From Oxytricha trifallax (Eukaryota > Ciliophora > Spirotrichea > Sporadotrichida > Oxytrichidae), in contig ARYC01000092.1 in the NCBI GenBank assembly GCA_000711775.1, positions 186,001 through 250,000 of the forward strand: DNA of 64,000 bases, in the 5' to 3' direction. Made by a program: the position numbers and the translations under genes. Below, piece after piece: positions 45,708 through 58,600 of the stretch. The stretch's first letter is position 1. Every line of letters starts with the position of its first letter. A model generated the notes under the pieces. That model had not been told where the DNA came from, searched no databases, and saw only the letters and a program-made list of their open reading frames with translations.

Positions 45708-47854
45708 ATGAAAACTCAGCAATCCTAAAACTTTACAAAAAGTCTCTAATCTCCTTAAAAATAGGTAGTTTAAGCCAATTAATCAGCAGATATTATCTCC
45801 CCTAATAAACCAATCAATCCAGTAAAATGAGAAAAACAAACTTTTCAAATAAAGAAATTAGACTTGAGTGAAGTCAGAGATAAACTAAACTGAAAAAGCT
45901 AAATCATAGGCAATTCTTCTTTGCAAAATAAACTCAAAAACCTTGCCAATTTCTCATTTCAAGATTCGCATCAATAAGAAACTTTCAAGATTTAGTATAT
46001 TCCTCAAATCAATTAAGATGAGATATCTAATAATCCAATGATTCATAATTAAAACCAATCAAAATAAAAATAAGCATAAAATTAGAGAGTAAATCCCATT
46101 TTAGAAAAAATATTAGATAATTATTCAATTAGCTTAAAAAATAAGCAAAATTAAGAATATTCTCAAACCAAAAAAAGTAGAAACAGTATTTCTTAACAAT
46201 TGGAACAAAGATACAACACAGTATCTCATTTATCTAAACCTTAGCCATTCAATTAGCCATTAATCAATAAATCAATTGGATAGCAATAATAATAAGATCA
46301 AATTTAACAAATGATATAGAGCAGAATATTTGAGAATAAGAGTCGCTCAATCATAGCAAGAGACATGAATTATAGTTTTCAAAGAGAATTTTAAAGTAAA
46401 AAGGATTAAGGAAGCTAAGAGCCAATCGAGAACTCAATTATATTATCTCCTAGTAGATGGGCACCCAATGAATTTTAAATATCTTGTTGCTAAGAATGTT
46501 TTTTTCTATTTATTGTCGATATATTTATATTAAACTCTTTGATTTATAAAATAATTCAAATGGATGGGTCTATAGAGACAAAAATAATTATAGAACTCCA
46601 AATAAGCTAAAACAAACCGACATGAAAGGGTTTTATTGCAATAGTAGTTTGGATGAAAAATTCCAAAATTCTAATGAAAAACTGCCATTGCAGAGTATCT
46701 ATCAGAAATCCTATTCAGACTAGAAAATACTCACCAGAAAACAACGAGATAACTAATCTTTACCTACTATTAAATGTCCAGATTCTCAAATGTACAAAAC
46801 ATTCGTGAAGTTGTAGCAATCTACATCTGAAAAGTTGTATATAATTATTGTATTTGTAAAGTTCTAGAGGAAATATGAAGAATTTTAATATCTTTAAACA
46901 ATTTTTATTCTGAAGCTTTTGGATAGCAAGACTATCAACCATATTAAAACAATCAGTCTCCTGTGATAGATCAAGGTAAATATTAAAGGTCTTAGTAGTT
47001 ATTAGATAATTCATAAGTAGTAAGAAATGATTATTCGCTTAATGGAGTAACTTCCCTCAATTTGAACTTCTTTTCAAATATTCCATTAATATATGGCTTA
47101 AGATTTTACAACCAAATATGCTCATTTTTTATTTTAAATGGCATTTGAAAAAAAGTTTAATTAAATATTTAACGGCGTTTTTAATTAATATAAATTATCA
47201 ATAATTTTATGTTTATCGACAAATTTGTAAAAATTGTTTAATCAAATATAAAATTTTCTATATTTACTCATAACTATCCTTCAATGAATAAGTTTTGGGG
47301 ATATATAATAACATTAAGCATTAATTTTTATATTATTTCGTTTCTTTTTGACTAATAATATCTTCAACAAGGATTAACAGTTGTATAATTAAGATAGATT
47401 ACAGAATAAAAATTTTAACAGATCATCCTTAAACTATAATAGCTAGGCAATCGAAAGACCTTCTGATTAAACATATAATTAAAGTATTTACAGTTCATTG
47501 AATAATATGCGTTAAACCGATGAAAAAGATGCAAATACTTAACTGTCAATCTCAAGGAATTCAATCGCCTCACGTGGGAGAGTACCATCTTAGAATTAAA
47601 ACAATTCTAACAATTAGCACAATTAATTTAATTAAAGAGTAGATCCAGGTGTCACATTTTGGGCAGGAATGTTTGTTAAGAAGCAGCAAAGTAAGGATGA
47701 AGCATTCGTAGTCAGAAATGTGGAAGGAAGTCAAAGCAATCGATCAAATTCGAATAATAGTCTAAGAGAATCTACGCAGATAGGAAATTCAGAAGATAAA
47801 GTATACTTTTCTAAGGTTAGCTTCAATAGAAAGTACAACCCATATAGAAATTGA
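45708..47854 (+). CDS. Q/N/S-rich low-complexity protein, unknown
   Basis: The ATG at 45708 starts MKTQQSQNFTKSLQSPQKQV. Pieces read LDNYSISLKNKQNQEYSQTK and ISQQLEQRYNTVSHLSKPQ (45900-46480), TPNKLKQTDMKGFYCNSSLD and DNQSLPTIKCPDSQMYKTF (46590-46840), YQPYQNNQSPVIDQGKYQRS (about 46930-47080), and from about 47370 RLQNKNFNRSSLNYNSQAIE through VDPGVTFWAGMFVKKQQSKD, ending FSKVSFNRKYNPYRN at TGA 47852-47854. Two in-frame TGAs near 45828 and 45894 imply a small IES of about 66-75 bp there, unresolved. Other IESs lie at about 46500-46580, 46850-46925 and 47090-47360. No domain recognised. Confidence 0.55.
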
Positions 47855-47989
47855 GTTATAATAAAGTTATGAGATCCCTTTCATTTTAACTTTAATTATT
47901 GAAATCTTAATTTTGTAATGAAATAATGGCTTATCAAAGCATTTGAAAAGTCTGATTGATGGATATTTGAATCAAATAAAAATTTAAAT

Positions 47990-49033
47990 ATGAAGAAGCT
48001 ATAAGAGTACTAATAAAACTAATTGATGTAGTCTTCTAAGCAAGCCTACAATAATTAGCCCGAAGACTCCTATTCAAGCAATAACTAGCCAATAAATGGT
48101 AATTCATAGATAAGAGGTAAATCTGCAAAAGGTGGAAGGAAAATTGCATACAATCAGAATTAAAGATTAAACCTGTAGTAAAACGCATAGTAAACAACTA
48201 ATGGTGGCGCTAACACTTCATTAGGTAGGATCAACCCTAGTTTATTGAACATCGCTCCGGATAACGTAAAAAAGCGATTGTTAATGAACAGACTGTACGA
48301 TACCGGTGTATCAAACATCCCATTACCATCAGTTGAGAGACCTCTTGAGAAAAGAGCGAGCGCCAGACCTTATTCAGCCAAAATGGGCAAGAAGCAGAAA
48401 GATCCATCTTCACCCGTCAAAAAGAGGTTACAAGATATGAACAATTCATTCAATGTGAATGAAACATACTTGACAAACCATCCTGGAAACTTCACGAATG
48501 TATTGACAAATGACTAATCATTTAGCTACTTAAAAAATGATAACAGCTTTGCAGATCCTTATCCAAGAAGTAGAGGAATTGCAGGAGTTGGATTGACAAG
48601 TGGTTTGAATGTCTCCGCATCAGATATTCAAATATTATAAGGTTCTAATCCCTATATAAATGACATGTCTGGATATTCACATGGTTAATTACCATCGATC
48701 AATTAAACGCAAAGTTTAAACCCAATCAGAGGAAAATCTGCCATTAATTTGGCTCCTAAAATACAAATGAATCAGCAGACATTCAGCCAAAGTATGATTA
48801 AAATCGAGAATGCATAGAACCTTAAACACATGAGAAATATAAATATCCATAGATAAAGCATTATCATAATTTTATTCAAAAATTTTGTTTTATTATAAAC
48901 ATATTTATATATTATTCTGTACCAAGTATTAAAATTAATATAATTTTTCTACTTGGTACCATTCTTTATACTAAACTTATAATTTAATATGTCAAAATAA
49001 AATGTTATATACTGCAAATAATAAATGAAGTGA
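47990..49033 (+). CDS. Low-complexity basic protein, unknown
   Basis: ATG at 47990 gives MKKLQEYQQNQLMQSSKQAY. A single long piece to about 48855 contains LLNIAPDNVKKRLLMNRLYD, SNIPLPSVERPLEKRASARP, YSAKMGKKQKDPSSPVKKRL and NETYLTNHPGNFTNVL. The distal frame to TGA 49031-49033 is strongly A/T-rich and hydrophobic, so the real 3' end may lie near 48860 or in a further MDS. It starts 135 bp after the stop of the preceding Q/N-rich gene and shares its composition, so the two could be parts of one gene. Confidence 0.5.
48919..48959. repeat. Short perfect hairpin
   Basis: GTACCAAGTA (48919-48928) is inverted as TACTTGGTAC (48950-48959) around an A/T loop. A diverged relative lies at 49281-49322. 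Confidence 0.7.
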
Positions 49034-49604
49034 GTTTTAGTCTAAAATTAAATGTAATTTATTTATGTTCTTTAATTGAGTTATTAAAAAATAAAATTAC
49101 TAAGAAAAGTAACAAAACTTTAAAATTATTCCAATTTTATGCTTAAAATATATATTTTTCAAACTAATTAAATATCAATAAATGAAATTAAAAAAAGGTA
49201 GAATTGTAATTTCATACTTGTATTTATATAAAAAATGATTCCTTAATAACTTTAAATTCATAATATTTATAATTTGATTGGGACCTAGAAGTAAAAATTA
49301 AATAAAAGTTTCTACTTAGTCCATAATTTATATATAATCATAATACTAATCAAACAAAATTTTAATTTAAAATTATAAAAATTACACTATCTAGCTACTG
49401 TTATATTTCTTTATTTCTAAAAGTTTTATATATTTCAGCTTTTTTTGCTATTTTGACTGATTCTATAATAGTTAGGTGCCAGCAAGTGCCTAAAATCAGT
49501 ATGGCAATCAAAACTTATATTCTACAAAAGGTATGTAAAATTACAGCACTGCTTAATTACCTCCAAATATGCATTACTCTCACACTTCTCATTCCATCAC
49601 AGGA
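49034..49604. other. AT-rich intergenic region with a hairpin
   Basis: Non-coding. Holds the imperfect hairpin GGACCTAGAAGTA (49281-49293) / TACTTAGTCC (49313-49322) and the immediate upstream region of the dynein gene. No other feature seen. Confidence 0.55.
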
Positions 49605-52600
49605 ATGACCACAATGACTCCATTGAGACCTTCGTAGTCAACTTAGAGAAAAGCTATGCATAAAGATTTTTATACAGCAAAATTAATGATGAGTAAGCCT
49701 AGAAGCGACTATGAACCTTTATAGAATACTTAACAAGAAAAGATGACAAAGATCAAGGACATATTTAATAGATTCATCTTAATTTTAAGAGAAATTTTAA
49801 TCTCTTAAAGATTTGATTGTACAGACAACAAGTTTAATAGTAAATTTAGTAAAGTGAAAACATGCAGAGAGACCCTTCCCTTATCCAATTCAACGATTTG
49901 AGCACATTTTCTTAAAAGAAATTCGAAAGAGCAAGATCCAAGTACTTGCTTGATAAGTTGACTGGAAAATTAAACAATCCCGACTATTTCCTTTAGCTCT
50001 CAAGATCAATGGCAGAAATGTATGGAGCAGACACAGATGAATTTTTAGCTCAACTTAATGGCAAAAGTCCAATGGAAGGAGCTGTTAATAACAACATGAG
50101 TAAAGTTAACTTGCTTGGAAATTAGACTATCACTAGAACTGAGGAAGATTTCCAAGAGTAAAGTTTCTCGCAGTAAGCCTAAACTAAAGACCACAACGCT
50201 AAGCCAGAAGTAGAGAAGCAAGCCACTAATCCCAATAAAATAAAGAAAACTTGGAGTGAACTTGATAAGTACATTGAGCTACTTTTAGATAGTAAGCAAA
50301 CTGACTAATCAGTTTTTGTTTATCTCAATCCTAACGCTAATGGCAATCCTTATGACTTGTAAGTCTGCTAATATCATGATAGAAGTGAACAGAAATACTA
50401 TACATTGTCAGCCAAAGGTATCACTCTTTACTTAAATGAATCACCTGTTGAATTCATCACACTTGGTGATTGGTTGATTGAAAGAGATTCTTACAACCAC
50501 ATCAAGGAATTGTCTTTCTTCAAAAAGTTCAAGAGATTTATTTGTTAATTAATGGTAAAGTTTAATTTTTCCTTCTATAGAGATGGAAGTTCCTAAGAAT
50601 GTGGAGAAAGAACATTTTATCTTACAAGAGAGCTAAAGCAAGAAGAATGCTCGAAGAGAAACTTTTCATTTTGGATGACATTTTTAGACCAAAGCTCCTA
50701 AATCACAAATCTTTCTGCAATGAAATGCAGAAAATGAGATTCATTGATGTTTCTAAAACTCTCGATTGCGTTACTATAGAGGAATTTGCATCAATTCAGC
50801 AAAAGCAAAAGACTTTGGTAAGCGAGAAGATTCAATCATACTCTGAGAAATGCAGAATTAATGTTAAATAAGCGATTGATAACATGCTTGGTGAGTTAAG
50901 AGATAGAATTATATCTGAGTTAGCTCTGGATGAAGAACAAAGAAAGAACAATCCTTAGTTTTTCAAAATACTAATATGCTATTTTTTAATACTAAATCCT
51001 TCATCTGCTCTCAACCAAGTAAACTCCACAGCAGCTGCAATGAAGAGAAAGAAATCTAATTCAGTATTTGAAAACCTAGGTTTCCCAGATCACATGACTT
51101 ATGGGCATAGATCCAACTTGAGAAAGGAATGTTCAAGATTCCTCAGATTTGCCTACCTATAAATTCCTCTTATATTTGTCTATTCAACTTTTTAGTTATA
51201 GTCGACTTCTTAGCAATGGAGAGCTTAAGCAACATTTATGTAGACTCTGTCAAAGAGCTCATTGGAAAACTTCAGCGCTTAGATGAATCAAATAATTCAG
51301 CTTTGACTGAGCACGATATGTATCAACATAAGGGCATGGAGCCAATGTTCAAGGTTTCAGTGATATTTGATCCACAGAATGAAGTGCCTTTAGAGGAAAT
51401 TGATGAAATCAAACCAGTCGATTTTAAGTTACCACCTCATGGTAATAGTAAGGAGGAGGACTTCGATCCTACTGTTCATCTTGAACTTGAACCTGAAAAG
51501 AAGAACACTGATCAAAATATAAATAAATAATATATACTGCAAAATATTAAATAATAAAAATATATAATTATTATGTAATATTTATTAAATCTTAATTCTT
51601 GATCCTATTTTCCTATTTTCAAAATGATTACAATCAAACAGACTTAGTTATTTACTGTCTGAGTATATATCAAATTCATCTTCAACCTGATTTGTTGGAT
51701 TTTAAATTTAAATGAGTAGGATTATAAATAATCAAGTTATTCAATTAAACTATTTGATAAAATGAAGAAGTGATTAAGCTGTTTTATTGTAGATTATCGA
51801 ATTTATAATATTTTAATAAAATTAGGTTAGTTAAACAGTCAGTAATTTTTAATTTGTAATATTATATTTTTAATATACTGAAGAAGATGAGGAAGAACAG
51901 TTTGAAGAGGAAGATGTAGAAAACATGAGTTTTGATTCAGACGGCAACTTGAAGCGAAAAGACCCCAAGATAAAGAAAATGCTTGCTCCAACTCTTTTCA
52001 GAAGATGGCTATTCATCGACCCATCTAGAGATGACATCTTGACTATGATTTAGAATGTGTTAGCACAAGGTTTAGAATCACTTTAAGTCTTTGAAAGATG
52101 GAGCAAGCACGATGAGCTCACTCCCTATGCAAATGCTCTCGAAGAATGGGACGATATGGTAGGAGATGACTGGGAAGCACCTGAGAAGAACTACCTTAAC
52201 CCATATGATTGGATCAAAGAAGACGAGCTTTATGCCAGTTAAAACATGATCATTGAGCAAATCCTTGATTCTGCTTATATCAAAGCCTAGGATTTCTTAC
52301 AGAATTTGCAAGGCTTTTTACACATCTACTGGACTAATGACAGAATCGAGTTCACTCTTCTTATAGATGAGAGACTTAGACAGCCTACTGAAATGTTGAT
52401 CTACACTACTAAGCTCTTCAAGTTTTAGAAGGAAAGATTCGAAGAGATACCATAAGTAGCATTTAGAGGACTATTGAAACTTGATAACACAAAAACCAGA
52501 GAAGTATTGCTTCCTTCTCCCAAGAGATGCTTGTCAAGGATTGAACAAATAGTGCCAGACACTATTCGTAAGAGAACTGATGAAATGCGTAGATGGCTAA

Positions 52601-55600
52601 CAGCTGCATTGAAATCTCTCAGTAAATCGACTGCTTCAGTTGAGGATTTTGTGGAGTAAAGCAATGCTCTGAATAAAGTTTAAGAGCAATTCTAAGATGT
52701 TAGAGATCGTGTAGATTTATATGGCTAGTACTAAACTGTAAATATAAAATTAAATCATTTAAGAAACTATACAATTAGCTAGATCTAATGCTATAAATAA
52801 GTTTACAACATTTTCCATGAATACACCCTCACATTTAAGAAAGAAGATAAAGATTCGCACAATGAAGCTGTTACAGACATTTCAAAGCTTGTAAATTCCA
52901 TCGCTTAAGTAGAAAGCTCACAGAACTCAAATCTAGACATATTCAGAAAAAGTCTAGATGAGCAAATACCAAAACTAAACCAACAGATAAATGATTGCCT
53001 TGCCCAAACTGAAGAAGACATTATTTCATACTTTATTTGTTCAATAATTGATATTATTGTATAATTAAGAAAAAATAGAGTAAACAAAAAGACATCTTCT
53101 TGTCAAATAAAGTTAGTATGTATGACATTTTAAGAAAATTAGATACTTTGGAAGCTACTTTCAAAGAACTAGAAACTACCGCCATGAAATACAATAACTA
53201 CCAAGAAACTTTATAAGTTCAGGCTACTCACTTTGAAAACTTAGAAAGTTTAAGAGAATAGCTGACTTTAAGATGCATGATTGTTTTATTTTATAATAAT
53301 GTTATAAAACTAAGAAAGGTTTCTATGATTAATTTTCTTATGATGTGGAGATCTCTAAGAGAATGGGAAGAGAGAACTGAAGGTTGGATTAAAGAAAAAT
53401 TTAACAATATAAATGCTAAAGAAATTTAAGGCAAAGCTGATTAATTCAGTAAAATTTGCAATAGAGTTGAGAAAAACCTTCCACCTAACCCAATATAACG
53501 TAGAAATATACTGATTGAATAAAATGATTTAGAAATATTACTCTTTCAATAATAGCCTAACGTCTAAAGTAGATGGTTGACACTTTCAAAGCAGCTATGC
53601 CAGTAGTCATAGCTCTTCGTAACGAGAACCTCAAACCAGAGCACTGGAAAGAAATCAAGGATTTCATTGGTTACGATTTCGACATTGAAGACGAGAACTT
53701 CACTCTAGAATCTTTGATTAAGCTAAACGCTCAACAATACCAAGAAGAAATCCAAGGTGTCTCCGCACAAGCCACAGCAGAGGCTTCATTAAGAGCTTAA
53801 ATGGCGATTATAGAGGAGTGCTGGAAGAAGGTTGACTTCAAGTCTAAAGTGTACAAGGAAGGCACTAAAGATACAAGTTACATACTTGAGGACATCGACG
53901 ATATATACACTACACTAGACGAAAGCATGGCCAGTGTCAATACCATTCTAGGGTCGAGATTCGTTAAACCGTTAAGAACAGAGGCTGAGATCTGGAAGAA
54001 AAATTTGCAGTTATTGTCGAAAGTTCTTGATAACTGGATTTTCTTGTAAAAGCAATTCAAGTTTATTTTTATATCTATTCCTCTATAGTATGTGGGATTG
54101 AGTATCATGAATGACCATTTATTTTTATGAATGGATGTACTTAGAGAATATATTTACAGCTGGTGACATAAGAAAACAACTTTTGAATGAAGCTTAAAAA
54201 TTTGATCATGTTGATAAGTAATTCAAGTAACTTATGGTGAGAGTTCATAAATCACCTAATGTTATGAGAGTCTTGAAGAATGTTAATAATCTTAATGAAA
54301 ATCTAATAACTTACAACAAATAAAAATTAAATATAAAAATGTATTTCTCGAATTATCTGTTCATAATATTAGGATTAGGATTAAGATTAATGATTTGAAC
54401 TCATAAATATAATTCTTACTCTTACTATTGATTTCTTATAAACTTTTTTTAGATTGATCAAGGCTAAAAAGTTGGGAAACATCTTTTTTTGTATTGTAGA
54501 TAGATAGTTAATTATATATTCTGACTTTATGTTATAATTTGTAGTCTTATTTTATATATTTATTATTTTAAAACCTATTTAAGTATTTACAACGATACCC
54601 TAGAAGACATTTAAAAGTAGCTTGAGAGATATTTAGAGACAAAAAGATAAGCATTCCCCAGATTCTATTTCTTATCAAATGACGAACTCTTAGAAATTTT
54701 GGCGAAGTCAAACGACTTAGAAGTTATTCAACAAAACCTGAGAACCTGCTTTGATAACATATTTAGACTTGAGATAAAAGAAGGAATTGATATTGTAGCT
54801 ATGATCTCTGGAGAAGGAGAAAAAATTCCTTTAAATAAAATGGTCAAAGCTAGAAATTAAGTAGAGACTTGGTTGTTAATGGTTCAATTAGGCATGGTAG
54901 AAACAGTTCATAAAATTATGAAAACTGGCCTGTAGGACTATTCTAATACAGCTAACATGGAAAGAAAATTGTGGGTTATGAAACACCCTGGATAAGTAGT
55001 GTCCACTATGTCACAAGTTCTTTGGTGTTCATCATCAGAATCCTATATTAATGAAATGATTGATAATCCATTCTCTTTACAAGACTGGTATCAAGTTAAT
55101 GTAGTTTAACTTGTCTAACTTATTGAGTTGGTCAAGGGAAACTTAGACTCAATTAGAAGAAAAGTTATTGTAGCCTTGATTACTTGTGATGTGCATGCTA
55201 GAGATATCGTTGAAAGTCTTATGAAAGAGCAAGTATAATCAATTTAAGACTTTTTATGGCAACAACAACTGAGATATTACTGGGATGAAGAGAAAGATCA
55301 ATGCATGGTAAAGCAAGTTAATGCACAGTTCTTATATGGTTATGAATATATGGGAGCTACTAGCAGACTAGTTATTACTCCACTTACAGATAGATGTTGG
55401 ATTACTATTACTGGAGCCTTGAATATCAAATTAGGAGCAGCTCCTGCAGGTCCTGCTGGTACAGGTAAAACAGAATCAACCAAAGATTTAGCAAAAGGCC
55501 TAGGAATGTAGTGTGTCGTCTTCAATTGTTCAGAATAAATTACTTATGTGATGATGGGAAGATTATTCTCTGGTCTAGCTTAGACTGGCGCATGGGCATG

Positions 55601-58600
55601 TCTTGATGAGTTTAACAGAATTGATATTGAGGTACTTTCAGTTATTGCTCAACAACTCATGACAGTTAGAAGAGCACTTATGAATTATGAAGAATGCTAA
55701 ACTTTCTTGTTCGAAGATAATATGATCCCTCTTATTCCAACCTGTGGAGTCTTCATTACTATGAATCCTGGTTATGCAGGAAGAACAGAATTACCAGATA
55801 ACTTGAAGGTTCTGTTTAGACCAGTATCTATGATGATCCCCAATTATAGATTAATTGCTGAAATCATGCTTTTCGCTGAAGGTTTCCTAAATGCTAGGCC
55901 TCTATCACAAAAAATGGTCCAGCTTTATAAACTATCATCTGAATAATTATCACAGTAAGACCATTATGATTTTGGTATGAGAGCTGTAAAGTCTGTGCTA
56001 GTCATGGCAGGTTCACTTAAAAGATCCTAAAAAGATTTAGATGAGGACATTGTACTTATTAGAGCTATGAGAGATAGTAATGTTCCGAAGTTTTTGAAAG
56101 ACGACTTGCCACTTTTTAGTGCACTTATTTAAGATCTATTCCCATCAGCTGTCATCCCTGATGTCTCATTTGCTGAGTTAGAGGATTATAACATAGTGAT
56201 TTATTTTATCTGCTAATGTTTGATAGAGCTTGATAGTAATTTCTTTACATTATGTTATAGATAGCTGAAACCATTAACTCAAAAGGTTTGTAACCTGTTT
56301 AGGCTTTCATGACTAAAGTAGTGTAATTATTCGATACTTTCGATGTGAGATTTGGAGTGATGATAGTTGGACCTACTGGAGGTGGAAAAACAACTGCTTA
56401 TGAAGTGCTTGCAGATGCTATGACCACTTTAAGAAAAGATAAGCGTTCAACTGATCCCAGATAAACTTAGAAAATCAAATTTATATCCTTAAAAATTGTC
56501 ATTTTCATATAATTAATCTGAAATATTTATGAATAAATTTTGACATCAATAAACAATATCAATTATTTAATGTTTTTTTTAAGGTTTACTAGTCTGTGAG
56601 AAAAGAAGTCTTAAATCCAAAATCTATATCTATGGGTGAATTATATGGTGAGGTAAATCCAATCTCTCAAGAATGGCGTGATGGTCTTGCTTCCAAAATC
56701 ATGAGAGAAGCTGCTCTTGAAAATAAAGATGAAAAGACTAAATGGTTTAGAATTATAAGATATTTTTAATGACTTGGGTTGTGTTTGATGGACCTGTTGA
56801 TGCACTTTGGATTGAAAATATGAATACAGTGCTCGATGATAATATGACGCTTTGTCTTGCCAATGGTCAAAGAATCAATTTAAAAAATCATTTTTTCACA
56901 GAATATTATCTTTTTAGATTTGTCTAAACTTCATTTTAAGTTGAATCTTTAAACTGCAATAAATTAAAAATAAAAACATTGATAGGATCATATTAGAGAA
57001 ATCATTCAATTTTTTATCTGTAAAGCCTTGCTTTTTTTTTCTTACCAATTTTATAATAAGAATTGATAGGTAACCGAAGGTATTTTCAAATCATTAAAAC
57101 TTAACCAAATTATATCTAACCATAAAAGGCTTTATTCTATAAATTTATTTAAAATTCTTTTCAAATATAAATCCAACATTTTGATATATAAAAACTTGAG
57201 ACATTTTTCTTTGTGTTTTTAACCTTCACTTATCATACTTGTTTTATAGGATTTTATAAATCAAGCTTAGAGCACAAATGAGAATGCTTTTCGAAGTGTA
57301 AGATTTGTCAGTGGCTTCTCCAGCTACAGTCTCTCGTTGCGGTATGGTCTACATGACACCAGAGGAACTAGGATGGAGACCATACGTCCAAAGCTGGATC
57401 CCAAGAGTAAAATATTTATGAATGTGCTTAAAATAATACTTATATTTGATTCATTTATTAATTGAGAGTGTTCCCAGATGATTCAATTTTACTAGATGAA
57501 CATAAAACTATTCTTTAATCACTCTTTGATACTACTATTGAACCAGGCCTTGAAAAAATCAGATCACTCAAACTAGTTTATAAATTTTAATACTATTAAG
57601 TTGAAACCAATATATCTTAGGTAGTTAATAATAAAAGTAATAACATTTAGAAACTTGTGGAATACATAAAAACAGTGGATATTCAGAGAGTATCTTCACT
57701 TTGCAACTTCCTTGAATGTATGTTACATCCATCTTATGGTTTCAAGGGTGACAAAGAGGAGAAAAAGAAAAACTTACAAAATATAGAGTAGTTAAGTATA
57801 TAGTAAAATATCTTCATAAAATGCCATTTTTTCCCTTTCTATTTGAGGTTAATTCAATATTAAGTGAAAACTTACCATTTTACTTTGCATTTGCTTATAT
57901 ATGGGGAGTAGGCGGTGGTCTAGACAGCTATGGCTAAGAGAGATTTGATGATGTTGTTAGAGAGCAGTTTTAATTTTACATTATTTAAACGATTGCAATT
58001 TGATTAAACGTTATCTGTAAGAAAATCAATGTAAATGAGAGCAATTCAAAATGTGTGCAATTCCATAAAACAATACATGTTTTGAGTACTATTTAGAGAC
58101 TAAAAAGGAAGTCAGATTCTAGCCATGGACCAACAAAATGGAAGAATTCGTCTATGATAAAGAAGTGCCTTTCTTCCAAATGCTAGTGCCTACAATTGAA
58201 TTAGATTTTATTTATATTTTACTTAACTTGACTTGACTTTCTTTTCAAAGATTTAAAGAGCAACAAGTTGATTTTAGTTTTAAATAAAATACAATTGACA
58301 CATAAAGATTTGCATATTGTTTAGAAGTCCTTCTTGAGAAAGAAAAGCCAACTCTCTTCACTGGCGTGACTGGTGTAGGAAAATCAAGCATCATACTGAA
58401 TCTACTTTCAAGCATTCAAGAAGCTAAATCTCTCAACCCAGTTTTCATAAACTTCTCAGCTCAAACTTCATCTATAAGAACTTAGAAAACCATAGAAGAT
58501 AAGATTGAAAGAAAGAGAAAAGGTTTATATGGTGCTCCACCTGGTAAAAAGCTAGCCATATTTGTAGACGATATTAATATGCCAGCTGTTGAGAAATATG

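Noticed and set aside
55340..55525. Minus-strand ORF with PAGPAGAAP
   Set aside because: Antisense of the dynein AAA1 P-loop.
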